A stretch of 64,000 nucleotides of DNA from Brevibacillus laterosporus DSM 25 (GTDB taxonomy: Bacteria; Bacillota; Bacilli; Brevibacillales; Brevibacillaceae): NCBI RefSeq assembly GCF_002706795.1, contig NZ_CP017705.1, positions 1,553,501 to 1,617,500 on the forward strand, written 5' to 3'. The notes under the pieces were generated by a model. It was not told the origin of the DNA and made no database searches. It saw only the letters and a program-made list of their open reading frames with translations. This document shows, in pieces, positions 17,071 through 26,393 of this stretch. How positions within the stretch are numbered: position 1 is the first letter of the stretch; the number at the start of each line of letters is the position of its first letter. The translations under genes were made by a program, and so were the position numbers.

Positions 17071-20000
17071 TTACTTCAGAGCAAAACTCGCTTCGAGAAT
17101 CTCTTTGAGTATGGAGCCATTTTTAGTAACTTGTTCTCCGCTAAGCATCCTCGGATGATCTCCATAGCCACGATAGTTTATAAATCGTTCAGATGCTCGT
17201 GCCCACACTTCCTCATTCCATTTTTCAGCCTCATAGGCTGTTACGTTTCCTTGCTCGCATTCTGCTTGGATGAGATGAATAGCGGCCTTTGTATTACCTT
17301 TATTTACCAATTGATTATGGAACATCAGATAACTGAACATGTTTTGAAAAAAACTTTGTTTGATAAAATCGTTAGTTATGAACTGCTCTAGATCCTCTTT
17401 TGTCATATTAAACAGCTCGTTATTTTCTGCTATTTTTTTAAAATAGGCTCCAATTTCTTTTCTTGCTTCAGTAGCCGTTTGTTCAATTGCTTTATCCTTC
17501 CAATAGGAGTCAAATAAAATAATGCTGGACACCTGTCTTCCTTGGTTTTCCAATACTTTTGCTACTTCAAAAGCTAAATTACCGCCAGAGGAATACCCCA
17601 TCAAAGTATACGGCCCCTCAGAATCGATCTGAGTAATTGCATTGACGTACTGCTCAATGCGATTGTCTTCTTCTATGAAGTCAAAGCTATATAAAGAAAT
17701 GTCGTGGACTTCTTCAGCAAGCTTTTGATAGAAGGTACTGTGGGCTGCAATCGGTGTAAAGCTAAATACAGGTCGATTTGTTTCTTTATTTAGTAGAATC
17801 GGGTGACCCGCGTTTTGCTCGTACTGCTTATGCAAGATAAATTCTGCCATTTTTTCAATCGTTGGATGCTGGAATACAAGATGTAGTGGCAACTCTTCCT
17901 GCATGTACTCATACACCTTTGATATGAGAAGCATCGCTTTTAAGGAATGTCCCCCGATTTCAAAGAAATGATCAGTGATGCCAATTTTCTCTACTGCTAA
18001 TACTTCTTTCCAAATAGCAACCAGTTGTTCCTCTACCATGTTTCTAGGGGCAATATATTCTTTTGCTGCAACGCCGACGTTCTGAGGCTTTGGCAATGCT
18101 CTCTTATCTACTTTTCCGTTAGCAGTAGTAGGTAGTTCTAAAAGCTGTACGAAGTAGGTAGGAACCATGTAGGCTGGGAGTTCCTTGGAAACAAATTTTC
18201 TCAAATCAGCCAGTACAACTTCTTTTTCAGCTACAAAGTACGCACATAAAAATTGCTGTGCATGTTGATCCTCTTGAGCAGTAACCACTACCTCCTTAAC
18301 ACCATGGTACTGAAGAATGGTAGATTCGATCTCTCCTATCTCAATTCGGAAACCTCGTACTTTGACTTGTTCATCTACCCGACCAACATATTCTATCGTG
18401 CCATCTGGACGCCACTTGGCCAAATCACCCGTTTTATACATGCGCTCCCCAGATACAAATGGATTAGCAACGAACTTCTCTTCTGTTAATTCTGGTCGAT
18501 TTAAATAACCTCTACCCAGTCCACGACCCGCTATGCATAACTCCCCTACTACTCCTATAGGCTGTAAATGATGCTCATTATTAACAATATAGACAGTTAC
18601 ATTGGCTAGCGGTCGACCAATTGTAATCTCTTGATCTACTCCAATTGCTCTTTGGATAGTCGTAACTACACTATTCTCTGTAGGTCCATATTCATTGTTA
18701 ATCTCAATAGCAGGATTTTTTTGTTTAATCTTTTGGACAATTTGGGGTGATAATTTTTCTCCTCCAAGAGTGACACAACGTAATTGGTGTAAATCCTCTG
18801 CTGTAGCGCTATCCACAATTGCATTAAACAGACTTGGAACACCATAGTAATGAGTGATTGATTCAGAGGCGATCAATTTTCGTAGTGCAAATGGATCTTT
18901 TGACTCTTCTTCCCTTGGCAAGATCGAAATGGCCCCTCCAAGCATAGGAGCAAACAAACTAGCTACAAATCCATCAAAAGCAAATGAGAAAATCTGCAGA
19001 GCTTTATCCTTTGGATTAAATGCATACTCGTCTCTTCTCCATTGCAGGCAGTTCACGATGGAATGATGTTCAATCATGACACCTTTTGGTTTACCAGTTG
19101 TACCTGAAGTATAGATGACATATGCCAAGTCAGTTGGTTGGTTCACAACTGTGAGATTGGTTCCATCAACTACATAATTTTGCTCCTCATCTAAATCTAG
19201 CCTCACCATATTAACTGCTAATCCATTGAACAAATGCGACTGGGTCAGTAAAAGAACAGCACCGCTATCTTCTAAGACATATTCAATACGTTCAGTAGGA
19301 TAAGCTGGATCAATAGGGACATAGGCTGCTCCAGCTTTCAAGATACCCATTATACCGATAATCATTTCTACGGAACGATCTACCATAATAGCTACTAGTT
19401 GATTGGGAACGATTCCTTTATTACGTAACGTACGAGCTAATTGGTTGGCTCTTTCATTTAGCTCTTGATAAGTCAACTCCTTCTTGTTCCAGATAAGTGC
19501 TACCTGATCTGGTGTTTTTCTTACCTGTTCTTCAAAAAGCTGATGAATCGTTGTATCCTGCTGATAGTTTCTTTCTGTGTTATTAAACTCTTGTAAAAGC
19601 TGATTTTTTTCTGCATTCGTCAGTATTTCGATAGTAGCTAGCTTCACTTCAGGATTATCTACGATCGCTTTTATAATCTGAAGGAAATTTGTCGTCAAGC
19701 GTTCTATTGTTTCCTGACGGTACAATTTGGTGCAGTATTCCACACCAATCATAATTTGATCTCTTTCTTCTGTGGCGATAAGGGTGATATCGAATTTAGA
19801 GTGTTTCCATTTATTTTCCCCTTCATAGGCAATAAACCGTAGCTCATCTAATTCAATAGAATCTTCTCCTCTGTTTTGGAGAGTAAACATGGTATCAAAC
19901 ATTGGATTTCTGCTTACATCGCTTTGTAGCTCCAGTTTCTCCACTAGCTCTTCAAATGGATAATCCTGATTCTCATAAGCTTGTAATGCATTTTGTTTTA

Positions 20001-23000
20001 CTTCTATTAAAAACTCTCTAAATGATTTTGATCTAGCTGGTTTATTTCGCATGGCCAATGTATTGACAAACATCCCAACAGTGCTCTGTAAATCAACATG
20101 CGATCGACCTGTAACCGGTGTACCCACAATCAGATCTTCTTGACCCGAATATTTGGAAAGAAGTACATTATATGCGGCTAACAAGACCATATAAAGTGTG
20201 GTTCCTGTGTCTGCAGCTATCTTGTACAAGCCTTCCATAAGCTCTTTGCCAGTTCCTCTTGTGATTACATCTCCGTCAAAGCTTTGTGTATTTGGTCTCG
20301 GAAAATCTGTCGGTAGATTTAACACAGGAATTTCATCTGCAAATGTTTGAACCCAGTGGTCTTCCTGTTTTTTATACAGATCCGTCTGAGACTGTTCATG
20401 TTGCCATTCAGAAAAATCCTTATATTGAATCGTAAGCTCTGGTAACGTATTCCCTTGATACAATTCCACCAATTCGCTGATGATGATCCCAGATGATACT
20501 CCATCAGAAATAATGTGATGCGTATCTACTAGTAACAAATAACGATCCAATCGGGTTTGAACAAGCTTGACGCGAAGCAATGGTGCCATATTTAACTGGA
20601 ATGGTTTGATAAACTCATCAATGATTTCTTCCAGCTCTTCTTCAACAGTTACCTGATAATCGACTGCAAAATCAACTACTGAATGGATTTTCTGTACAGG
20701 AGAACCATTTACTAACTCGAAGGATGTACGCAAGCTCTCATGACGGTTGATTAAACCTTTAAAAGCGGTTTCTAGTTTTACCAGATCAAGTTTTCCTTCC
20801 AGTAGCATGATAGAAGGCATGTTATAGCTGATATCTATCCCATCAAACTGGTTAAGAATAAACATTCTTCGTTGTGCTGCTGAAACCGGATAGTAATCTT
20901 GCTTTGTAGCAGGTCGGATAGAAATGATCTGCTTCATGCGCTCGCTCTCCAAGTATTGGGATATTTCTTCGATCGTTGGTTTTTCAAATAGGAAACGTAA
21001 AGGAATATCCATTTGATACTCTTTGTGCATTTGAGTTATAACCATCATAGCACGTAAGGAATGACCACCTAATGCGAAGAAATCGTCCTTACATCCAACT
21101 CGATCAATACCTAAAACTTGTTGCCAGACAGTAGCAAGTTGTACTTCCAATTGTGTTCGAGGAGCCACATATTCTGTGTTAAGCAAAGAATTGTCTGGAT
21201 CTGGTAACGATCGCTTGTCAATTTTTCCATTTGCAGTTAATGGCATCGCCTCAAGTGAAATAAACGTAGAAGGAATCATCGCGATCGGTAGCTGAGTTGT
21301 TAAATGGGCACGTATTTCTGCTGTACTTACCTCTCTATCCGTAACCATATATGCGCAGAGGAATTTTTCCTTCGCTTGATCTTCCTTCGCTACAACGACT
21401 ACTTCTCTTAGACCATCAAGCTTACGCATTTGTGACTCAATCTCACCAAGTTCGATCCTAACCCCACGGATTTTTACTTGATCATCAATTCGGCCCAAAT
21501 ATTCAATATTTCCATCTGGTAGCCACCTTGCTAAGTCCCCTGTTCTATACATTCGTTCTCCCGCGACAAACGGATTTTTCACAAATTTCTCTTCCGTAAG
21601 CTCCGGTCGATTCAAGTACCCTCTTGCTAGACCAACACCAGCAATGCATAACTCACCTGCTATCCCAATTGGTTGAAGGTTCTCAGAATCAGCCTGGACG
21701 ATGTATAGTTGAGTATTATATATAGGTTTACCAATCGGAATTGCAGCTAGTTCCTCATCTGTATCACAATCAAAATACGTAACATCGACAGTAGCTTCCG
21801 TTGGTCCGTATAAATTGATTAATCTAGCTTCACACACTGAGGAAACTGCTCGACGGAATCTATCAACATGCTGTGGTGGCAATGCTTCACCACTTGCAAA
21901 AACCTGCCGTAAAGACTGGAGTTTTTCCTCTGCCAACTCACTTGGCTGTTGTTCAACATAATCCAGAAAAGCGTGCAGCATCGCAGGAACAAAATGCATT
22001 GTTGTAATGCGATGTTCGGCTATTGTCTCTAAGATTTGCTCAGGGTTCTTTTCTCCTCCTACAGGTAAAAGGCACATTTTGGAGCCCACCATCGACCACC
22101 AGAATAGCTCCCATACTGATACGTCAAACGTAATCGCTGTTTTTTGCATAATGGTGTCAACGGATGAAATAGGGTATTTTGCATGCATCCACATCAGTCG
22201 ATTTATAACTGAATGATGTTCAATCATAACTCCTTTAGGCTTCCCTGTAGATCCTGATGTATAAATAACATAGGCTAAGTGATTCGGACCATTTATCGCT
22301 TCCAAATTTGACCTATCTTGGTGGTAGGTTTGAGCATCATTGATATCTACTATTTTCCCGTCAAAAGTTACTCGCTCCAACAAATGATTCTGGGTCAAAA
22401 GTAGCTTTGCATTTGAATCTTCTAACATATAGCGAATTCTTTCCTCTGGAAATTCCGGGTCAATCGGCATATATGCACCGCCAGCTTTTAAAATCCCAAA
22501 AATTCCAATAATCATTTCTAATGAACGTTCTGCCATGATTCCAACTAATTGATCAGCTACTACTCCTTCAGAACGTAGCTTTCGCGCTAACTGATTCGCT
22601 CTTTCATTCAGTTCCCGGTAAGAAAGTTGTTCCCCCTCGCAAATGACAGCTATCTGATCTGGTATACGTGCTGCTTGTTCTTCAAATAGCTGATGAATCT
22701 GCTTTTCGCGCGGATATTCCATTACAGTATTATTAAATTCAGATATAATCATATTTTTCTCTTCTTCTCGAAGCAGGGATATGTCCGCTATTTTTGATGT
22801 AGGATGATGAATGATTGTTTCAATAATGGTAAAGAATTGTTGAATTAGTTGTTCCATCTCCATTTCTGTAAACAACTGTGCTCGATAATTTAGTTGAAAC
22901 AGAATTTTTTGATTATCTAATTCAATCACATTCATTTCAAAATCATTAATGACGTCTCCACAAAAATTCTCATCAACTTCAATTTCAACATTTTCATACT

Positions 23001-24084
23001 GCGAATAATTCATAGCACGGTACTGTACAGAAACACCAAAGAGACGTTGAAGGTTCTTATGCTGATGTGCTTCTCGTAAATCTTCCATCATTTGATTGTA
23101 CGGGAATCTTTGATGGCGTAGGATCGAAACCTGCTCTTTTGATACGACTTTCAATAATGAAAGCAAATCCATCTCAGGATCAACGAATACCCGTGTTGGC
23201 ACTGTACTAACGAACATTCCTAGCATTTCTTTTTCCTTTTTGGTTGTTCTGTTCGCATAGAATGTGCCAATTGAAACATCGTTCTGTGTTGTCTTTTTAT
23301 GCAAGTAGATGTACAACGCAGTCATAAAGACTGTTAACATACTACTGTTTGTTTGTTTGCAAAACTCATACAGGTTATAATACAAACGCTCTTCTAAGAT
23401 AATATTTTTTCTTTTTCCAGCAGTACTCAAGGTAAGAGAATTATATGATTTAAACCCTATCACTTCGGGTAAGGTGCTAAATTTATCTACCCAATACGAT
23501 TTATCCTTTTGATAGCGATCCGATTTTTCATAGTCCTGCTCCGTTTGTATATAGTCGAAATAAGTATGATTCTCTGTTATTTCTGGAAGCTCATCATTTG
23601 CAATCTGAGAATAGTATTCGTTCGCTTGATTGACGAACATTCTTGCAGAGATTCCGTCGCAGACAATATGATGAATTTTGACATTGTACCAATATTCTTG
23701 GTCACTAATCTTGCAAATGATAAATTGATACAATTTTGAATGTAGAAGTTCAAATGGTGTACGATTGTGCTGGTCCAGCCACTTTAATGCCTGAGCTTCT
23801 CCATCAACACCTGAAAAATCTAAACATTCGAACGATTTTTCGCTATATTCCTCCACATATTGCTGAGGATAGCCATTTTGAGCTGTCAATTTAATCCGAA
23901 AGGCATCGTGCCGGAAAATAATCATATTTAGAGCTTGTTGCAAGGCACCTAGACTTATATTACCTTTCATTTTAATTGTCAATGAAATCGACGATACACC
24001 CGTATTTGGATAAAGTAATTCGGAGTACCAAATCCTTTGTTGAGGATGAGTCAACGAAAATAATTGAAGCAAATCCTTATTCAT
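17071..24084 (-). CDS. Two-module lipopeptide NRPS, C-A(Ser)-T-C-A(Leu)-T-TE
   Basis: Non-ribosomal peptide synthetase of 2337 residues. Domains in order: C1 with HHIVCDG at ~138; A1 (~465-960) with selectivity Asp at 654; T1 with phosphopantetheine Ser1009 in LGGHSLRA; C2 with HHIISDG at ~1189; A2 with key Asp at 1704; T2 with Ser2047 in IGGHSLKA; TE with GYSSGG nucleophile Ser2165. Reading the specificity positions gives D-V-W-H-F-S-L-V-D-K for A1, a known serine code, and D-G-A-Y-T-G-E-V-V-K for A2, a known leucine code. C1 closely follows the starter C domain of surfactin synthetase (RIWYSELLYPNTG, KEKEMLGMFVSTVPTR, LRHQRFPYN), so it should load a fatty acyl group. No epimerisation or methylation domain. 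Predicted product: N-acyl-Ser-Leu, released by TE as acid, lactone or cyclic oligomer. Ribosome site AGAGGTG. No stand-alone loading or 4'-phosphopantetheinyl transferase gene nearby. Confidence 0.92.
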   Translation of the reverse strand: MNKDLLQLFSLTHPQQRIWYSELLYPNTGVSSISLTIKMKGNISLGALQQALNMIIFRHDAFRIKLTAQNGYPQQYVEEYSEKSFECLDFSGVDGEAQALKWLDQHNRTPFELLHSKLYQFIICKISDQEYWYNVKIHHIVCDGISARMFVNQANEYYSQIANDELPEITENHTYFDYIQTEQDYEKSDRYQKDKSYWVDKFSTLPEVIGFKSYNSLTLSTAGKRKNIILEERLYYNLYEFCKQTNSSMLTVFMTALYIYLHKKTTQNDVSIGTFYANRTTKKEKEMLGMFVSTVPTRVFVDPEMDLLSLLKVVSKEQVSILRHQRFPYNQMMEDLREAHQHKNLQRLFGVSVQYRAMNYSQYENVEIEVDENFCGDVINDFEMNVIELDNQKILFQLNYRAQLFTEMEMEQLIQQFFTIIETIIHHPTSKIADISLLREEEKNMIISEFNNTVMEYPREKQIHQLFEEQAARIPDQIAVICEGEQLSYRELNERANQLARKLRSEGVVADQLVGIMAERSLEMIIGIFGILKAGGAYMPIDPEFPEERIRYMLEDSNAKLLLTQNHLLERVTFDGKIVDINDAQTYHQDRSNLEAINGPNHLAYVIYTSGSTGKPKGVMIEHHSVINRLMWMHAKYPISSVDTIMQKTAITFDVSVWELFWWSMVGSKMCLLPVGGEKNPEQILETIAEHRITTMHFVPAMLHAFLDYVEQQPSELAEEKLQSLRQVFASGEALPPQHVDRFRRAVSSVCEARLINLYGPTEATVDVTYFDCDTDEELAAIPIGKPIYNTQLYIVQADSENLQPIGIAGELCIAGVGLARGYLNRPELTEEKFVKNPFVAGERMYRTGDLARWLPDGNIEYLGRIDDQVKIRGVRIELGEIESQMRKLDGLREVVVVAKEDQAKEKFLCAYMVTDREVSTAEIRAHLTTQLPIAMIPSTFISLEAMPLTANGKIDKRSLPDPDNSLLNTEYVAPRTQLEVQLATVWQQVLGIDRVGCKDDFFALGGHSLRAMMVITQMHKEYQMDIPLRFLFEKPTIEEISQYLESERMKQIISIRPATKQDYYPVSAAQRRMFILNQFDGIDISYNMPSIMLLEGKLDLVKLETAFKGLINRHESLRTSFELVNGSPVQKIHSVVDFAVDYQVTVEEELEEIIDEFIKPFQLNMAPLLRVKLVQTRLDRYLLLVDTHHIISDGVSSGIIISELVELYQGNTLPELTIQYKDFSEWQHEQSQTDLYKKQEDHWVQTFADEIPVLNLPTDFPRPNTQSFDGDVITRGTGKELMEGLYKIAADTGTTLYMVLLAAYNVLLSKYSGQEDLIVGTPVTGRSHVDLQSTVGMFVNTLAMRNKPARSKSFREFLIEVKQNALQAYENQDYPFEELVEKLELQSDVSRNPMFDTMFTLQNRGEDSIELDELRFIAYEGENKWKHSKFDITLIATEERDQIMIGVEYCTKLYRQETIERLTTNFLQIIKAIVDNPEVKLATIEILTNAEKNQLLQEFNNTERNYQQDTTIHQLFEEQVRKTPDQVALIWNKKELTYQELNERANQLARTLRNKGIVPNQLVAIMVDRSVEMIIGIMGILKAGAAYVPIDPAYPTERIEYVLEDSGAVLLLTQSHLFNGLAVNMVRLDLDEEQNYVVDGTNLTVVNQPTDLAYVIYTSGTTGKPKGVMIEHHSIVNCLQWRRDEYAFNPKDKALQIFSFAFDGFVASLFAPMLGGAISILPREEESKDPFALRKLIASESITHYYGVPSLFNAIVDSATAEDLHQLRCVTLGGEKLSPQIVQKIKQKNPAIEINNEYGPTENSVVTTIQRAIGVDQEITIGRPLANVTVYIVNNEHHLQPIGVVGELCIAGRGLGRGYLNRPELTEEKFVANPFVSGERMYKTGDLAKWRPDGTIEYVGRVDEQVKVRGFRIEIGEIESTILQYHGVKEVVVTAQEDQHAQQFLCAYFVAEKEVVLADLRKFVSKELPAYMVPTYFVQLLELPTTANGKVDKRALPKPQNVGVAAKEYIAPRNMVEEQLVAIWKEVLAVEKIGITDHFFEIGGHSLKAMLLISKVYEYMQEELPLHLVFQHPTIEKMAEFILHKQYEQNAGHPILLNKETNRPVFSFTPIAAHSTFYQKLAEEVHDISLYSFDFIEEDNRIEQYVNAITQIDSEGPYTLMGYSSGGNLAFEVAKVLENQGRQVSSIILFDSYWKDKAIEQTATEARKEIGAYFKKIAENNELFNMTKEDLEQFITNDFIKQSFFQNMFSYLMFHNQLVNKGNTKAAIHLIQAECEQGNVTAYEAEKWNEEVWARASERFINYRGYGDHPRMLSGEQVTKNGSILKEILEASFALK

Positions 24085-24471
24085 ATTGCTGCACCTCTTG
24101 TTAGAAATTATAGTTTATATAAAAAAATACTATGATTGCTTACTATGTGGATGCTATCGGCATGTTGCAAGGTTTGACTGTATGTTAGGATAGATGACGT
24201 TAATCTAAGATTTATGAGAGTTATGTCTAGAGATGTAGGGAGTCGCTTGAGGAAAGACGGTACTTTATGCAGAGGAATCATCATGATGTGAGAAAAGATT
24301 TTTTGTATATGAATCTATCAAATATTTTACCATCACCTCTTTTACTCAAGGATAATTGAAGCGGTTGTATGCGATCATACTTGGCCTCCTTTTCGATGTG
24401 AGTGACATATTGTTGCAGCAAAAAACCTTTGACCTGTAAAAGCTAAATCACATATTCCACAAAAATATATT
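24085..24471. other. Intergenic region upstream of NRPS with a possible coding remnant
   Basis: On the minus strand an AT-rich stretch just before the NRPS has a TATAAT-like hexamer (about 24103-24108) but no clear -35. Further up, an open frame without start (24281-24442) reads GFLLQQYVTHIEKEAKYDRI followed by QPL. Its tail is reminiscent of the linker between an NRPS thiolation domain and the next condensation domain. It may be the decayed end of an upstream NRPS module, but the match is short and the call is tentative. Confidence 0.3.
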
Positions 24472-25680
24472 TTATGAAAAAATAAACATTTGCGACTCAC
24501 CATAACATATTAGCATTATTCTTCCATTTAAGTGTTTGTAAAATTTGTGAACTTTTATATGTATTTCTGTAAATTTCATGCTGAAAAAGTCCAAGATGCT
24601 ATTGACCGTATCCACGATAGAACCCTGCTCCATCACGAAAATGACATTTGCTATCTCTGCTGTTTGCATTTGATGCGTTACGATCATGACGGTACGTTGA
24701 TCCTTTAATGAGCGGATCGCGTCACGAACACATGATTCGGAATGTGAATCTAGAGCAGACGTAGGCTCATCAAATAAAACGATAGGAGCTTTTGATAATA
24801 AAGCACGTGCAATGGCGATTCTTTGCCGTTGTCCTCCTGATAAACGTACCTTATCCCCTCCAATGAAGGTTTTGTATCCATCAGGCAACCCCAGAGTAAA
24901 TTCCGTGAGCATAGGTTGTTGAGATTTATTATCAACAATGATCGGATCGATTTCTTCGACTGGGTGATTCAACAATCCGTACACTCTAGCTGAGCCTGAT
25001 AAGGAATGTTGTAGGGAAGCAATAATTCTGCCAAACTCCAGAAAAATAAAGACCATAGTTGTCTGTAGCTGAACCAATTGTCCCAAAACCCCTAGTTCAT
25101 TTTTAGAATATATAAACAATCCAACTACTAACATACCGCCAAACATAACGAAACGAAACAAAAAATTGATTGCATCTAGTAACCCCGTCTTAAAACCTTG
25201 GCTATTTGCGGTCTGAGTTAGCTCCTTATTTGTATCGGCCAGATCTTCTCTAACTACTTTCCCAGCAGGGAACGTTTTAATAATAGGCAGTCCTTCTATG
25301 GACCCAGCTATTTTTGCTGTTATTTCGCCTAATTTGGCTTGAAGCTGATCATTTGTCTCCCTCAATGGCTGAACAAAACGAACATTAACAAAAGTGATAC
25401 CAACACCTAGTACAATGAAGATAAGAGAAAATCGCCAATCTAGAATCAGCATTGTGGCAGTCACCATGACCAAAGCTACCTCGTTGACCTCGATGAGATC
25501 GCTATTCGTGGCCATCGCGATGTAACTATCTTTCTTCTCTTCCGGAATGATTCCGGTTAGATAGAGCTTGGCGTGGTCGTTTGCTTCTTTGACTAGCTGT
25601 AAATCCTGCAGCGTTTGTATATCGTAGGGAGATACTACTTGAATATTTCCATATCCCGCTACTTTAGCTGTCGTTTTCAC
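24472..25680 (-). pseudogene. Chimeric ORF: baseplate-hub-like N-terminus fused to broken ABC exporter
   Basis: An open frame of 402 codons starting at GTG 25680 behind GGGAGGGGGGATTGT. Residues 1-~68 (GYGNIQVVSPYDIQTLQDLQ, then LYLTGIIPEEKKDSYI) look like the N-terminus of VgrG/late-control-D-type baseplate proteins of Firmicute contractile injection elements. From about residue 70 it becomes an ABC exporter: TM3-TM6, then NBD parts with RLSGGQRQRIAIARALL (signature), IVLFDEPTSALD (Walker B) and a His-loop VTHQ. The stretch that should hold Walker A and the Q-loop is missing: EEIDPIIVDNKSQQP jumps in frame to MLTEFTLGLPDGYKTFIGG. The C-terminal tail also diverges. It cannot be a working ATPase. 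Transcribed toward the NRPS. The ABC part is clear; the baseplate resemblance is moderate. Confidence 0.7.
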
Positions 25681-26052
25681 ACAATCCCCCCTCCCAAAGG
25701 TAGTATGGTTTCTTATAGGTTTAGTCCAAACTCGTCTTATCGTCGATTCCTCAATTTCTATTCCTTCCAATCTTTGTTTAGATAAGCGTTTTCGTGATAT
25801 TAAAATGGCCTTCTATTTCCGGTTGTTAGTCCAGTTTGTTCCTTGTTTGAATACCTATTTTTTCCTCTATTTATATTTATTCGAAAGTTTTCCGTTCGAT
25901 TGTGAATTCTATCGGTCTGGGTTTCAAAGTAGTAGTTTAAAACGGGAGGAAGTAAACGGGGTGTTTGGTTTGTTAAACTTTCATGAGTAATTTTTCTATG
26001 CATCTTATGGGGTGCAGATACAAAAATATCGTTAAGGGTGTGAAATGAAGAC

Positions 26053-26181
26053 CTAAGCGTACGGTTTTATGGGTGATACCCTCCCCAAAAAATTGAAGCC
26101 GGTAATCCTAAGCGTAATCTGCGTGTAGGCTTCCTTGTCCCCCTGCAAGACCTGCTCAATCAGCTCGTGATCGTCCTGCAT
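26053..26181 (-). pseudogene. Truncated ECF sigma-factor N-terminus
   Basis: ATG at 26181 behind GGGAGGATAGACATAC opens a 42-codon frame beginning MQDDHELIEQVLQGDKEAYT, the characteristic first helix of ECF sigma factors (DxELIxxVLxGDxEAY). After QI the text stops resembling the family and the frame ends at 26053. A complete ECF factor would be ~170-190 residues, so this is a stub left by a deletion or insertion. A copy of the repeat CCTAAGCGTA lies exactly at the point of divergence. Confidence 0.6.
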
Positions 26182-26201
26182 GTATGTCTATCCTCCCATT
26201 C

Positions 26202-26231
26202 AAAAAGAATGCTGCGCAGCCTATTCTTTTT
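26202..26231. repeat. Hairpin with GCTGCGCAGC core
   Basis: AAAAAGAAT and ATTCTTTTT flank the self-complementary GCTGCGCAGC. It has the layout of a bidirectional terminator upstream of the sigma-factor stub. Confidence 0.55.
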
Positions 26232-26318
26232 GCTTGTCATAAGGTATAACGTAAAAAATTGAATTCTCTTTCTCTTTTTTTCAAAAATTTTTCTTCTCAC
26301 TTTTTAAAACATAGAAAA

Positions 26319-26360
26319 CCCCGAATGAAAGACTACCTTATACGCGTCTTTCATTCGGGG
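26319..26360. terminator. Terminator after MFS transporter gene
   Basis: A perfect 15-bp stem (CCCCGAATGAAAGAC / GTCTTTCATTCGGGG) with a 12-base loop, flanked by A-run and AAAAATTATA, lies 34 bp past the MFS gene stop. Confidence 0.88.
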
Positions 26361-26393
26361 AAAAATTATATTTTTTCTTTTTGTCATTTCACC

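Larger units (their letters stand above)
25681..26393. other. Gene-poor edge of the NRPS island
   Basis: Apart from a sigma-factor stub (26053-26181), a hairpin (26202-26231) and a terminator (26319-26360), I see no gene here. Open frames of ~60 codons around 25800-26003 on both strands lack ribosome sites and family resemblance. A direct repeat CCTAAGCGTA occurs at 26052-26061 and 26107-26116. Confidence 0.5.

Noticed and set aside
17071-24084. Siderophore (EntF/DhbF-like) synthetase because of a Ser module with TE
   Set aside because: There is a second Leu module, C1 follows the surfactin starter domain rather than DhbF, and no 2,3-dihydroxybenzoate genes are nearby.
17071-24084. D-amino acid product through an epimerisation domain
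   Set aside because: No E domain is present after either T domain; the protein length is fully accounted for by C-A-T-C-A-T-TE.
25800-26003. Open frames of ~60 codons on both strands at the island edge
   Set aside because: No ribosome site, no family resemblance, and they overlap each other.
26041-26110. Group II intron end suggested by GTACGGTT-like text
   Set aside because: Only a few bases match domain V and no intron-encoded protein or folded domains are present.
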